From Paenalkalicoccus suaedae (GTDB lineage: Bacteria; Bacillota; Bacilli; Bacillales; Salisediminibacteriaceae): a stretch of 64,000 bases of DNA. Shown here one piece after another: positions 9,296 to 18,116 of the stretch. The position numbers were made by a program, and so were the translations under genes. The stretch spans positions 3,286,001 to 3,350,000 of the forward strand of contig NZ_CP041372.2 in assembly GCF_006965545.2 (NCBI RefSeq), in the 5' to 3' direction. Positions within the stretch are counted from its first letter, which is position 1. Each line of letters begins with the position of its first letter. Under the pieces are notes generated by a model. The model was not told the DNA's origin. It ran no database searches and worked only from the letters and a program-made list of their open reading frames with translations.

Positions 9296-10342
9296 TCAAA
9301 CAAATAAATTGATATTACTTTTCTTTGAAATTGCTTTATTAATTTCAAACATAGTATCAAAAAACTTGCTCTCTATTTCTTTTTTTATTTTATCATTCAT
9401 ATTCTCCCATAAGGCGGGAGAGTAAGCGAAGTTCTCCATATAACTGATAATTATGTCTGATATGATTACTTTTTGCTCTTCTATGCTACTGTTTTCAATT
9501 TGAGAAATTAATTTTTTGAATCTTCGATTGTTTCTTGTGAAATTACTTAATAACACATAGGTACTTCCATTTTGAGGAAATACAGTCATGAAGATAGGGG
9601 CTAACATAGTTTCCCAATCATTTAAATTATTGATTAAATTATAATCTAAATCTCTTTCAAGATTAGTCATTGAGGAAACAGCTATGTGAAATTCTCCTTC
9701 AAATTTTATAGTATATGTTGTTATATTTTCAAATTTTCTTAATAACAACCATTCGTTGTACCATTCTCTAAACTTATCAGCCCTCTTCTCAGCATCTTCA
9801 TTTCCTTTTATAGATTGGTATATCGATTCTCGCATAAAAATTATCTGCTCAACTGATGGAGTGTTTTTACCTCTAAAATGCTGATTAATCTCTTCGAATT
9901 TTTTTTCTCTAATTAGTTTTAGAATATACCTATAAAGTTCTCCAACAGATTTTTTTGCATGATACTCCTTTGCCATTGCTCTATAAGCAAATAGAAACTC
10001 CTGCTCTTTGTTACCTAAGCTATAATCAGAGTTCTCAATCGGATTAAATAAACTTGTATCGTGATGACCACAAAAACCTGAAAATGTTGTTGCTATTTTT
10101 CTTCCCTTTAGCTTCATCTTGGAAGTTAGTTTCGCTTCCTCATTTATATCATGGCTAAACATTAAAACGTGACCATTATCTGAAATCACATCTAATATTT
10201 TGTTATTTTGTATTGAATGAGCTTTAATTATTTTTTCAGAGCAGTTAATATCCTCATGAAAACATTCTTTAACTGCAACTTTATTTTTCAAAAAGTTAAT
10301 ATTTTTATCAAAACTTCTCCTTATGTACTCATTATTAGACAC
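9296..10342 (-). CDS. Hypothetical protein with HNH-like zinc motif
   Basis: 348 residues, no signal peptide or membrane span. The N-terminal 110 residues hold paired metal-ligand-like motifs: C27-x6-C34, 'KAHSIQ' with H42, then 'FSGFCGHHDTSLFNPIE' with C91 and H94. This C-C-H-C..H pattern resembles HNH/zinc-finger nuclease-type N-termini seen in uncharacterised bacterial proteins, but I cannot place it in a named family. The rest is helical, rich in Glu, Lys and Asn. It is a single gene (no ribosome-coupled neighbour) in an accessory stretch bounded by repeats. A role in nucleic-acid cleavage or defence is inference. Confidence 0.6.
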   Translation of the reverse strand: MSNNEYIRRSFDKNINFLKNKVAVKECFHEDINCSEKIIKAHSIQNNKILDVISDNGHVLMFSHDINEEAKLTSKMKLKGRKIATTFSGFCGHHDTSLFNPIENSDYSLGNKEQEFLFAYRAMAKEYHAKKSVGELYRYILKLIREKKFEEINQHFRGKNTPSVEQIIFMRESIYQSIKGNEDAEKRADKFREWYNEWLLLRKFENITTYTIKFEGEFHIAVSSMTNLERDLDYNLINNLNDWETMLAPIFMTVFPQNGSTYVLLSNFTRNNRRFKKLISQIENSSIEEQKVIISDIIISYMENFAYSPALWENMNDKIKKEIESKFFDTMFEINKAISKKSNINLFV

Positions 10343-10536
10343 TATAACTACACCCCTTATTATTAATAAACTTTATACTTAGTAATTTTCATTTATATAC
10401 TTACATAGTACAGCTTTTTAAAGATACAATTATTGAGTATATAATTAGCATTTTCATGTGTCTTGATTAGTAGCCGAAAAAAAGGGCTCTTGATTTATCT
10501 ATAGACTATTGGCTCAAAATCTATATGTTTACTTAT

Positions 10537-11346
10537 TTATTCTTCACTTATTTCAACAAATACACTGTGGAAGTCACGACCAAATTTAGAAAGTTGATAG
10601 TTCTTCTTTGACTTTATTTTCGGATCAACTAATTTAGGTAACCCTTTACCTTTAGCAGCCCTAGTTAGATACTCATTAATTTTTTCAATGGACTTAACTA
10701 TAATCTCTAAATCGTTAAATGATTCCTTCTCATGGCGTGTTGTTAAAAGACCTACTCTCGACAAATTTACTCTTACAGAATCGTATTGTTCATATGAAAT
10801 GTCGTAACGCTTCATTATTGCTGTAAACGTATCATCTTCGTGTAAGCTCGTCATACTGTACTGTCTTAACACAGCTAAATCTAGCATTCTTAAGTCTTTC
10901 AACAAATCATAATAAGTAAATACAAAATCATCATTTATATTTGAATGAGCTGTCATATTCACATAGCCGTTCATATAATAATGAATTTTTTCTTCTTGAG
11001 GCTCATCAGCTATAAAATCAAGAATATAACCATAAAAATTGTCACATTTTTTCCTATCATCAGTAGTTAGATTCTCTAAGTTTTTTTCTATTTCCTCTAT
11101 TCTTTTAATTGTTTCATCAATAAGGCGAGTTACGTTTCTTTCAAATCTTAATTGTTTATAGTGCATTCTTACTCCCAACAATCCCGGTGCTAAGGAGGCA
11201 CTTGCATCTGTAACTAAATCAACTGATAACTCAGCACCTCGATCTTTTAAATATTGCGCTCCGTATTTAACTACAGTTTCAACAATAGTAGTTTGATGAT
11301 GCGTAACTAAAGCTTTTAGTCCATCTGTTATTTTATCCTTACTCAT
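10537..11346 (-). CDS. Hypothetical cytoplasmic protein
   Basis: 269 residues, not recognised. The first 60 residues contain a weakly amphipathic stretch (VDLVTDASASLAPGLLGVRM) that could associate with membrane or be a coiled core; residues 65-95 form a charged coiled coil (RNVTRLIDETIKRIEEIEKNLENL). The C-terminal half (about 180-265) has a short-helix pattern 'YDSVRVNLSRVGLLTT' followed by 'NYQLSKFGRDFHSVF', reminiscent of a winged-helix domain. GGGGGAA-type ribosome binding site upstream of the ATG. It follows the HNH-like gene's promoter region by about 190 bp and may be an independent accessory gene. Confidence 0.55.
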   Translation of the reverse strand: MSKDKITDGLKALVTHHQTTIVETVVKYGAQYLKDRGAELSVDLVTDASASLAPGLLGVRMHYKQLRFERNVTRLIDETIKRIEEIEKNLENLTTDDRKKCDNFYGYILDFIADEPQEEKIHYYMNGYVNMTAHSNINDDFVFTYYDLLKDLRMLDLAVLRQYSMTSLHEDDTFTAIMKRYDISYEQYDSVRVNLSRVGLLTTRHEKESFNDLEIIVKSIEKINEYLTRAAKGKGLPKLVDPKIKSKKNYQLSKFGRDFHSVFVEISEE

Positions 11347-11455
11347 CTTGTATTCCCCCTCAAACTCACCGGTTAATTATTTACTGCTCCATCATAAACT
11401 TCAAAAAAATTTTTTGCTAATAAACCTAATCTAATTAGTGCTTTCAAACAGTCAC

Positions 11456-12082
11456 CTACTGCCCAACCTCCACCAACAACCCCCTCTTCCCTTCCATCAA
11501 CCTCATCGACTTTTTCAAGTTTGCTTGGTGCTTCTCTGATCCAGGTAAGAGCCCTGCCTTTTGTATCTCTAATGAGGCTAGCTCACGTTCTATTTCCTCA
11601 AGCCTCATTTGGATCTCCATTGTTCGGGTATCAACTTCAATCTCTTCCTCATAGAATTCTTCAGCACTCTCCACGATAAATTCTTCAACCTCATCCGATG
11701 AATCAACTATCGCAACTGAAGTATTGGCTGCTGCTGATTGCACGCAAAGTGTTTTCACCTCTTGCTCTGATTCCAGCAACCGCTCCTCAAGATCGCTTTC
11801 TCGTTGAACTAAAACCTCAACCTCCTGTCGCAGCCCCTCTTCTACTGCATGTAATTCTACTAATTGATCATTAAGTACTTCTATTTCTGTGGAAAAACCA
11901 GTAGTTAACTTCTCCACCAATTCTTCATGGTCACTTACCGTCTCTTTAATATTTTGATGAGCTTCTGATAGCAACTGCTCTTGTTCATTAAATTGCTCTG
12001 ACATCCGTTGAGTTGTTTGATAGAAATAAACTGTAGTGAATGTCAGAGTTAAAAGAATTACTCTAACCATTAATCGTTTCAT
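11456..12082 (-). CDS. Membrane-anchored coiled-coil protein
   Basis: 208 residues. An N-terminal hydrophobic segment (MKRLMVRVILLTLTFTTVYF) acts as anchor or signal. Residues about 28-105 and 150-185 are heptad-like coiled coils rich in Glu, Leu and Gln, separated by an acidic spacer (VEEFIVESAEEFYEEE). There is one cysteine. No known domain is visible; it could be a cell-envelope scaffold. It lies just downstream of the relic of the ugd-epimerase pair. Confidence 0.6.
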   Translation of the reverse strand: MKRLMVRVILLTLTFTTVYFYQTTQRMSEQFNEQEQLLSEAHQNIKETVSDHEELVEKLTTGFSTEIEVLNDQLVELHAVEEGLRQEVEVLVQRESDLEERLLESEQEVKTLCVQSAAANTSVAIVDSSDEVEEFIVESAEEFYEEEIEVDTRTMEIQMRLEEIERELASLEIQKAGLLPGSEKHQANLKKSMRLMEGKRGLLVEVGQ

Positions 12083-12209
12083 GCCTTTTATATACGCACC
12101 TCTTGTATAACTTTATATTGTCTACGTTTTCATTGGGCTAGTAGCACCTTTCGGAGCATTTTAATCTTTAAAACTAAGAATATTTAGTTTATTTAATTTA
12201 AAAGTGAAG

Positions 12210-12239
12210 AAGCCCAACCAATCTCCACCGGTTGGGCTT
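12210..12239. repeat. AGCCCAACC/GGTTGGGCT hairpin, copy 2
   Basis: A perfect 10-bp stem (12210-12219 with 12230-12239) nearly identical to the one downstream of the intact epimerase gene (15494-15525). It marks the end of a degraded duplicate of that gene. Confidence 0.7.
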
Positions 12240-12260
12240 ACTCACTATCTATCTACAATT

Positions 12261-12390
12261 TACTTCTTCCCATAATACTCCACATACCAATCCATAAACT
12301 GCTGCAGACCATCCTCAATCGTCGTCTTCGGCTTAAAGCCTACAGCTGCCTGCATATCCACAACATGATAGATATTACACCTATCATAGA
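12261..12390 (-). pseudogene. Relic of a second epimerase-ugd pair (two internal deletions)
   Basis: Positions 12261-12353 match the last codons of the epimerase gene (15546-15638) with about five mismatches. From the shared CTGYCTGCA word the match switches to the last codons of ugd (16645-16690) for about 44 bp and then breaks directly into the dispersed repeat at 12392. This is what remains after deletion between short homologous words inside an ancestral epimerase-ugd copy plus a second deletion removing the rest of ugd. It encodes nothing. Confidence 0.85.
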
Positions 12391-12391
12391 A

Positions 12392-12430
12392 TCGACAAAT
12401 CAAGACTAATTCCGACAAGAGACAGGCACC
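12392..12430. repeat. Dispersed CGACAAATTAAGACT-type repeat, copy 2
   Basis: Closest relative of the repeat just upstream of intact ugd (17963-18003), in the same relation to the ugd relic. It has a double TCGACAA/CCGACAA word followed by GAGACAGGCACC. Confidence 0.75.
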
Positions 12431-12520
12431 TATTTTATCGCTACAAGTACATTTCTTTATTATTTTACTAGTTCTATCATTAAAATCATGAATTTCAGTT
12501 AATGAAAGATAAGTAAGACA

Positions 12521-12615
12521 AAGCCCAATCAGTTACAATCGATCAGACTTCATAAAATTCATAACACTTATTTTTCGTTCAACAAATTAAGATTAAATTA
12601 AAAAAGTAATTAGAC
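12521..12615. repeat. Decayed hairpin plus dispersed repeat, copy 3
   Basis: 12521-12550 is a degenerate version of the AGCCCAACC hairpin. 12578-12600 is a degenerate CAACAAATTAAGATTAA version of the dispersed repeat, in the same order and spacing (about 30 bp) as copy 1. This is an older scar of the same unit. Confidence 0.55.
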
Positions 12616-12631
12616 CCCATTTTAGAATATT

Positions 12632-13174
12632 CTAAGCTTTAGTATTTAATTTAATTAACTTAATATAATTTCGTGAACTTTTAAATAGTTCTTTTATTTG
12701 TTCACTATTAGTGTCAGCTATACCATCACTTATTTTTTTCTTTACTTGTTTACGAGCATATTTTAATGAGAACTTATCATGCACAATTTTATTTCTTAAG
12801 AGAGCTAACAATTTAGTGCTTTTCTTATCTCCAACTTTTATTGCTAAACTTTCTTCGATCAGCTTTATAGTATTTTGGGAGTTTGTATTTGATGACTTTC
12901 CAAATTCTTCACCCTTCGATTTCTCATATATATTCAACATTAATTGTTCAATAATAGCATACATTTCAATAACAATACTCGCGTATTTTCTGTCTTTTCT
13001 TTTATTATACAGTTCTTTCAAATGAGTATCTTCGAGCATACTTAAATCCATTTTAATCTTCTTCTCAATACTACTTCTTTTTTTGTCAGTAGTTTTTGCA
13101 ACTAACTCATTAAATTCTTCTTCCAATAACTTGAGATCTGCTTTAGCTGCCTTTATTAATTTAGATATTTTCAT
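12632..13174 (-). CDS. HEPN-like protein (R-x4-H motif)
   Basis: Start placed at the ATG at 13174, preceded by AGAGGT; the longer frame from 13216 has no better site. 180 residues, Lys-rich, all-helical appearance. 'LLALLRNKIVHDKFSL' gives R127-x4-H132, the signature of HEPN-domain RNases, after a helix 'YASIVIEMYAIIEQLMLNIY' which is typical of HEPN first helices. HEPN proteins are often toxins or defence RNases, usually paired with a nucleotidyltransferase antitoxin (MNT); no such partner is adjacent, so this may be a solitary HEPN-like protein. Accessory location between repeat scars supports mobility. Confidence 0.55.
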   Translation of the reverse strand: MKISKLIKAAKADLKLLEEEFNELVAKTTDKKRSSIEKKIKMDLSMLEDTHLKELYNKRKDRKYASIVIEMYAIIEQLMLNIYEKSKGEEFGKSSNTNSQNTIKLIEESLAIKVGDKKSTKLLALLRNKIVHDKFSLKYARKQVKKKISDGIADTNSEQIKELFKSSRNYIKLIKLNTKA

Positions 13175-13222
13175 CTCTGTACCTCTTTTCATAATTTTTG
13201 TAAGATATTCCCTCAATCAATA

Positions 13223-15355
13223 TCAATTATAGAACTCGTCCCCCACCTCAATCTCTTCGGAAACAATACCTTCAATCCCCTCAGCTTCTGCTCGAGCACT
13301 TGGTAACTCAAGAAACTCCTCTTCACTAACAACATTAAAAACAAAAGTTTGATCTGGTGCTTTTATAATATCTAGCCCTTCAAACGTAATGTCTAAAGTG
13401 ACCTCTCCTTTGAAGTCCTCTGGTAAAACGTATATGTCCATCCAATCTAATTGCACTAGAGATCTATAATCTTTATAAGTTCCTTCACTAGTCTTAAATG
13501 TATAATTAATTAGAAGTTCAGATCCTCCATTAATATTATGTGGAAAGTAGTGAGCATAGTTACCGTATGAATCTGTAACCTTCAAGTTTAGTAACTCTGA
13601 TATATTTGTTGATCTAGTTATGTTAATTATTTCAGATGGTGTTTTATACCTTAATTCATAAATGTTACTTAAAGAGATGTTCTGTGAATATAAACTCGGA
13701 TCTAAATCATAATAAACCATCAACCGCTCACTCTCTAACTCATTCTCAGCTTCAAGCCTGATATAAGTTATATACGCATCTTCATCCAAAAACAATGAAA
13801 ATCTAGGGTTATAATTGTATGAGATAAAAATATTAGAATGAACATAATGTGGAATCTCCGAGTATCTATCAAAATTAAAAGATACATCAACCATATTCCA
13901 GTCCAGATCGAAAGAATCATTTATCCTATCGAATCCAATATCAAACACCTTCATTTTTTCAAGGTCAATATCTTTTTTGAAATGAGAATATCCAATAAAT
14001 TCTTCACTATCAAAGCGTGTGTAAAAGTAATTATCATTAGTTCTACCACTATAAATAATTGAGTAATCTCCTAACGGCACGTTATAAACATTTGTATGAT
14101 GCATCCAATGGGTAACTGGTCTCCATCTCATATCATCTTCATTAAAATACATCTTCTCTATAATAAAATTCTCTTCCGATACTTCTCCCGGAGCGCTCAA
14201 GGTTATCTCTGTATACTCCTTATCCTCTTTAGTTAGTTCAATACTTGCGCCTTTTTTAAAATCCTCTACTTTAATTATTCCTTCGTACATAGTCGTTCCC
14301 GTAAAGACATAGTATTGGATTGATTGAACATCTTGAACATACTCTAGATTTTTATATTGAACTTTGCCATCTAAATAATCAGGGTGATCTCCATAACCGA
14401 ACCCTTTAAACTCACCATTTTTGTCTAAATAAACAAAACTGCCCTGACTATAATATCCTGCATCATCGTCCATCACTTTAAATGTTATATTCCCTTTACT
14501 CCAAGCTTCTTTTTCTTTAGCTTCATTTACTATTGGAGTTCCACCACCAGGCTCTGGCACCACAGGTACCACTGGAACTGGCTGCACCACCTGCTCTTTC
14601 TCTTCGGTCTCCTCTTCTACTTCTTCCCCTTGCTCTTCTTCCTCATCTACCGGCACCTCTACTTCAGGCAATTCCTCCTCGCCAATCTCCTCTTCGTCCT
14701 CCAACAACTCTTCAACTCGGTCTATGGAGCGACTTAGCATTAGCGCAAAGCTTAGCCGAGTTAGCTCTTCTCTCGCACCAAAACGTAATCCTGCCCCTAC
14801 TGGCACCCCCAACAAAACTCCCTGCGACTGCAAGATCTTCACTGCTTTTTTGTGCGAAACATGAATCGTCTCTTCATCAGTAAAATCAACTGGCTTCCCA
14901 TCTAGAGTTAATCCAAATGTACGTACAATAACAGAAGCCATCTCCTGTCTAGATATCACATCATTCATGTTCAGCTTACCGTTATATCCTTTAAAAATCC
15001 CAGCCTCCACTACAGCTGCAATCTCAACCGCACTTCGATGATACGGATCAACATCGTCAAATACAGACAACGTCCCGACAACATCTTTAGCTCCCTCTAA
15101 CTTCAGGGCACGATACATCATTAATGCCGCATGCTCCCTGCTAATAGAGGCATTCGGTCTAAATGTATTGTCAGGGAACCCATTTATAATCCCAGTAGAT
15201 ACAAGCTTATTAATAACGTCCAAACCTTCCCCTTCTATTTCCATGTCAGAAAATACAGGGAATGCAGCCTCTTGAGCATATACAGTTCCTGGAGCTACTA
15301 AAGAAGCACTTACCAACGCAACTAAATACTTTTTATACGATTGAGATGTATTCAT
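13223..15355 (-). CDS. Large SLH-domain surface protein
   Basis: Start at the ATG at 15355, preceded by GAGGAG; the upstream in-frame ATG at 15418 lacks a site and would spoil the signal peptide. Signal peptide MNTSQSYKKYLVALVSASLV..., cleavage near VYAQ-EA. Three SLH repeats lie within about residues 12-210 of the mature part, then a Glu-rich acidic linker and a Pro/Val segment ending in GGG. The remaining 440 residues form an unrecognised, Tyr- and Asp-rich beta-type region, probably extracellular and possibly several immunoglobulin-like modules. Cell-wall polysaccharide binding is the expected anchoring mode. It lies directly downstream of the ugd-epimerase pair, separated by a hairpin. 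Confidence 0.85.
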   Translation of the reverse strand: MNTSQSYKKYLVALVSASLVAPGTVYAQEAAFPVFSDMEIEGEGLDVINKLVSTGIINGFPDNTFRPNASISREHAALMMYRALKLEGAKDVVGTLSVFDDVDPYHRSAVEIAAVVEAGIFKGYNGKLNMNDVISRQEMASVIVRTFGLTLDGKPVDFTDEETIHVSHKKAVKILQSQGVLLGVPVGAGLRFGAREELTRLSFALMLSRSIDRVEELLEDEEEIGEEELPEVEVPVDEEEEQGEEVEEETEEKEQVVQPVPVVPVVPEPGGGTPIVNEAKEKEAWSKGNITFKVMDDDAGYYSQGSFVYLDKNGEFKGFGYGDHPDYLDGKVQYKNLEYVQDVQSIQYYVFTGTTMYEGIIKVEDFKKGASIELTKEDKEYTEITLSAPGEVSEENFIIEKMYFNEDDMRWRPVTHWMHHTNVYNVPLGDYSIIYSGRTNDNYFYTRFDSEEFIGYSHFKKDIDLEKMKVFDIGFDRINDSFDLDWNMVDVSFNFDRYSEIPHYVHSNIFISYNYNPRFSLFLDEDAYITYIRLEAENELESERLMVYYDLDPSLYSQNISLSNIYELRYKTPSEIINITRSTNISELLNLKVTDSYGNYAHYFPHNINGGSELLINYTFKTSEGTYKDYRSLVQLDWMDIYVLPEDFKGEVTLDITFEGLDIIKAPDQTFVFNVVSEEEFLELPSARAEAEGIEGIVSEEIEVGDEFYN

Positions 15356-15493
15356 TTTGTCATTCTCCTCATAATGATTAGTTGGTAAAACTGTAGTGAA
15401 AGAGTAATAATTTATCACACCTTTCGGTGTATAAATTAAATAATAGTTAGAAAATTAAGAAAAATAAAAGCAAAAATAAGTAGATAGATAGTT

Positions 15494-15525
15494 GAAGCCC
15501 AACCAATCTCTACCGGTTGGGCTTC
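15494..15525 (-). terminator. AGCCCAACC/GGTTGGGCT hairpin downstream of the epimerase
   Basis: Perfect 11-bp stem (15494-15504, 15515-15525) 20 bp after the epimerase stop. T-run is weak, so it may act as a transcript end stabiliser as much as a terminator. It is the presumed parent of copies 1-3. Confidence 0.55.
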
Positions 15526-15544
15526 TTCTCTATCCAACTATTCA

Positions 15545-16576
15545 CTACTTCTTCCCATAATACTCCACATACCAATCCACAAACTCCTGCAGACCATCCT
15601 CAATCGTTGTCTTCGGCTTAAACCCTACAGCTGTCTGCAATTTATCCGTAGATGCATAGGTTGCTGGTACATCTCCTGGCTTGATTGGTTCGAACACCTT
15701 CTTAAACTCTACATTCTTACCTAAAGAGTTAGACAATGCCTTCTCTAGAGCTCCGATAAACGTCATTAGCTTCTCTGGACTGTTATTTCCGATGTTAAAC
15801 ACCGTATGAGGCACAGCCCCTTCTGCTTTACTTGGAGGTACACTAATTAAACGCTCAATTCCCTCCACGATATCATCTATATACGTGAAATCTCGGTACA
15901 GATCTTTATCGAAGTCGCCATTATTATAAATATGAATGACCTCATCAGCAAAATACTTATCTGTAAACCCAAAGTACGCCATGTCTGGACGTCCCATTGG
16001 ACCATAGACGGTAAAGAAACGTAATCCAGTTGCTGGCACATCATACAAATGACTATATGTATGAGCCATCAGCTCATTCGACTTCTTCGTAGAAGCATAC
16101 AGCGACACAGGAGAATCAACGACATCCGTTTCTTCAAATGGCACCTTCTTATTCGCACCGTACACCGAACTAGACGAAGCATAAATTAAGTGCTCAACAG
16201 GATAATGACGACATGCTTCTAAAATCGTATGGAAGCCGACGATGTTACTTTGGATGTAGGCATCCGGATTTTCGATCGAATAGCGCACGCCAGCTTGAGC
16301 TGCTAGGTTGATCACGATCTCTGGTCGGTGCGATGCAAAGAGGTCTTCCACAAGACCCTTATCCGAGATATCCCCGCGCACAAACGTGAACGAATCAAAT
16401 GGCTCCAAAAACCCTAAGCGCGTCTCCTTAAGCTTAACGTCATAGTACGAATTGACATTATCAATCCCCATCACCGTGCACCCACTCTCCAGCAGGCGCT
16501 TCGCTACATAGTAGCCGACAAATCCAGCTACGCCGGTGATAAGATAGGTTTTATTCGGATCTACCTTCTCATACAT
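15545..16576 (-). CDS. UDP-glucuronate 4-epimerase-like (NAD-dependent epimerase/dehydratase)
   Basis: 343 residues, full length for the CapI/LpsL-type extended SDR. It has TGVAGFVGYYVAKRL (NAD-binding GxxGxxG near the N-terminus), 'SSSVYG' and the catalytic Y-x3-K in 'SLYASTKKSNELMAHTYSH'. It overlaps the ugd gene end by 8 bp, so both are made from one message. UDP-glucose is oxidised by Ugd and this enzyme would convert UDP-GlcA to UDP-GalA for the exopolysaccharide made by the adjacent locus. Other 4-epimerase substrates (UDP-GalNAc type) cannot be excluded by sequence, but the ugd coupling favours a uronate. Confidence 0.85.
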   Translation of the reverse strand: MYEKVDPNKTYLITGVAGFVGYYVAKRLLESGCTVMGIDNVNSYYDVKLKETRLGFLEPFDSFTFVRGDISDKGLVEDLFASHRPEIVINLAAQAGVRYSIENPDAYIQSNIVGFHTILEACRHYPVEHLIYASSSSVYGANKKVPFEETDVVDSPVSLYASTKKSNELMAHTYSHLYDVPATGLRFFTVYGPMGRPDMAYFGFTDKYFADEVIHIYNNGDFDKDLYRDFTYIDDIVEGIERLISVPPSKAEGAVPHTVFNIGNNSPEKLMTFIGALEKALSNSLGKNVEFKKVFEPIKPGDVPATYASTDKLQTAVGFKPKTTIEDGLQEFVDWYVEYYGKK

Positions 16577-17927
16577 GGCTCGTTACCGATGCCTTTACCT
16601 CGCGCTCAACTGCCTGCCGTCCAATAGAGTGATACTCCACGCCAACTGCCTGCATATCCGCAACAGGATAAATATTGCGCCCATCATAGACGAGCGACGT
16701 TCGCATGAGATTCTTATACATTGCAGGAGTCACTGCCTTCACTTCTCCCCACTCGGTGAAAATAAAGCAGACGTTCGCATCCTGTAATGCTTCTTCTACA
16801 CTAGCTACATACGTGATGCTTCCTCTGCCATGCTGTCCTTCTGGATGTACACGAGCAAAATTCTCTGCGCCAACTGGATCAAACGCATACACATCTGCAC
16901 CTTGTTCTAACAGTAAAGGTACATTCTCTAATGACGCTGCTTCACGCAAATCATCTGTACCTGGCTTAAACGTAAGACCTAAAACCGCAACCTTTAATCC
17001 GTTAAAGGTGATCAAGCGGTTACGCGCTTTTTTATACAGCATCGTCTTTTGATCGGTATTTACGTTAATGGCTGCCTTCACCGTTCGTAAGTCATAACCG
17101 TGCTGCTGCGCAATATGCTCGAGTGCCTTCGTATCCTTCGGGAAGCACGATCCGCCGTAGCCAATCCCAGCATTTAAAAACTTGCTGCCGATTCGATCGT
17201 CAAAGCTCATCCCCTTCGCCACATCCTGCACGTCCGCCCCTACTAGCTCACACAAGTTCGCGATATCATTCATATACGAAATCTTCAATGCTAAAAAGTC
17301 GTTCGACGCATACTTTATCATTTCCGCCGAGCGTCGATTGACTGACACAATAGGCAAATTAAAAGGCTGATAGAGTTCTGTTAACAACTCTTCAGCCCAT
17401 GTGCTCTCTGTACCTATAATAATTCGCTCTGCGTAAAGCGTATCTTTAACTGCCGATCCTTGAGCAAGAAACTCAGGGTTAGACGCTACTTCCACCCGAA
17501 CATCGTTAACAAGGAAGTCACTGATAAACTGCTCAACCTTATCATTCGTTCCAACAGGAACCGTTGACTTAACCACAACAAGACAATCCTTCACAACAGA
17601 CTCCGCAATCTGTCTTGCAACCGTCGCAATATAAGACAAGTTAGCAGACCCATCAGGTTGCTCTGGCGTACCCACACCAATAAAAATAGCATCCGCCTCT
17701 TCATAGGCAGATGCATAGTCCGTTGTATATTCAATTCTGCCAGCAGCATAGTTTTTCTGCATAAGCTCTTCAAGCCTATCTTCAAAGATAGGAGAAACTC
17801 CAGATCTCATTAAATTCACTTTTTCTTCATCAATATCCACACAAGTCACACTGTGACCCATCTCAGCGAAACAAACCCCGGCAACCAAGCCAACATAGCC
17901 CGTTCCGGCAACTGCGATTTTCTTCAT
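16569..17927 (-). CDS. ugd: UDP-glucose 6-dehydrogenase
   Basis: Start at the ATG at 17927 (MKKIAVAGTGYVGLVAGV); AAAAAGGCGGT precedes it. 452 residues, normal for the family. It shows the N-terminal GxGxxG Rossmann motif, 'SNPEFLAQGSAVKD', the catalytic Cys in 'GYGGSCFPKD' (about residue 260) and the C-terminal UDP-binding domain. It oxidises UDP-glucose to UDP-glucuronate in the cytoplasm in two NAD+-dependent steps. GalU in this window supplies the UDP-glucose. The transcript starts close to a dispersed repeat (17963-18003), so that repeat may overlap its promoter. Confidence 0.95.
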   Translation of the reverse strand: MKKIAVAGTGYVGLVAGVCFAEMGHSVTCVDIDEEKVNLMRSGVSPIFEDRLEELMQKNYAAGRIEYTTDYASAYEEADAIFIGVGTPEQPDGSANLSYIATVARQIAESVVKDCLVVVKSTVPVGTNDKVEQFISDFLVNDVRVEVASNPEFLAQGSAVKDTLYAERIIIGTESTWAEELLTELYQPFNLPIVSVNRRSAEMIKYASNDFLALKISYMNDIANLCELVGADVQDVAKGMSFDDRIGSKFLNAGIGYGGSCFPKDTKALEHIAQQHGYDLRTVKAAINVNTDQKTMLYKKARNRLITFNGLKVAVLGLTFKPGTDDLREAASLENVPLLLEQGADVYAFDPVGAENFARVHPEGQHGRGSITYVASVEEALQDANVCFIFTEWGEVKAVTPAMYKNLMRTSLVYDGRNIYPVADMQAVGVEYHSIGRQAVEREVKASVTSHV

Positions 17928-17962
17928 TGTAACACCGCCTTTTTCGTATTTAAAAGTTCCCA

Positions 17963-18003
17963 TTCGACAAATTAAGACTTATTTCGACAAGTGACAAGCA
18001 CTT
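17963..18003. repeat. Dispersed CGACAAATTAAGACT-type repeat, intact copy
   Basis: Copy lying 36 bp upstream of the ugd start. Two TTGTCGAA words (minus strand) about 20 bp apart could be a direct-repeat protein site. Related copies occur at 9221 and 12392, and a decayed one near 12578. Confidence 0.7.
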
Positions 18004-18116
18004 GTTTTAGACTTCATTTTCTCACGCCCTCTCACAATTTCACAGTTTACTCAGTACAATTTACGATACAAACATAATACTTCTCAAGGTACTTATGATT
18101 AGTTGACTAAATAAAA

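Noticed and set aside
9653-9716. tRNA or other small RNA gene in this gap-free accessory region or elsewhere
   Set aside because: No cloverleaf or T-loop sequence (GTTCGAATC-type) was found anywhere in the window.
12632-13216. Longer start (13216) for the HEPN-like gene
   Set aside because: No site ahead of 13216; AGAGGT lies ahead of the ATG at 13174.
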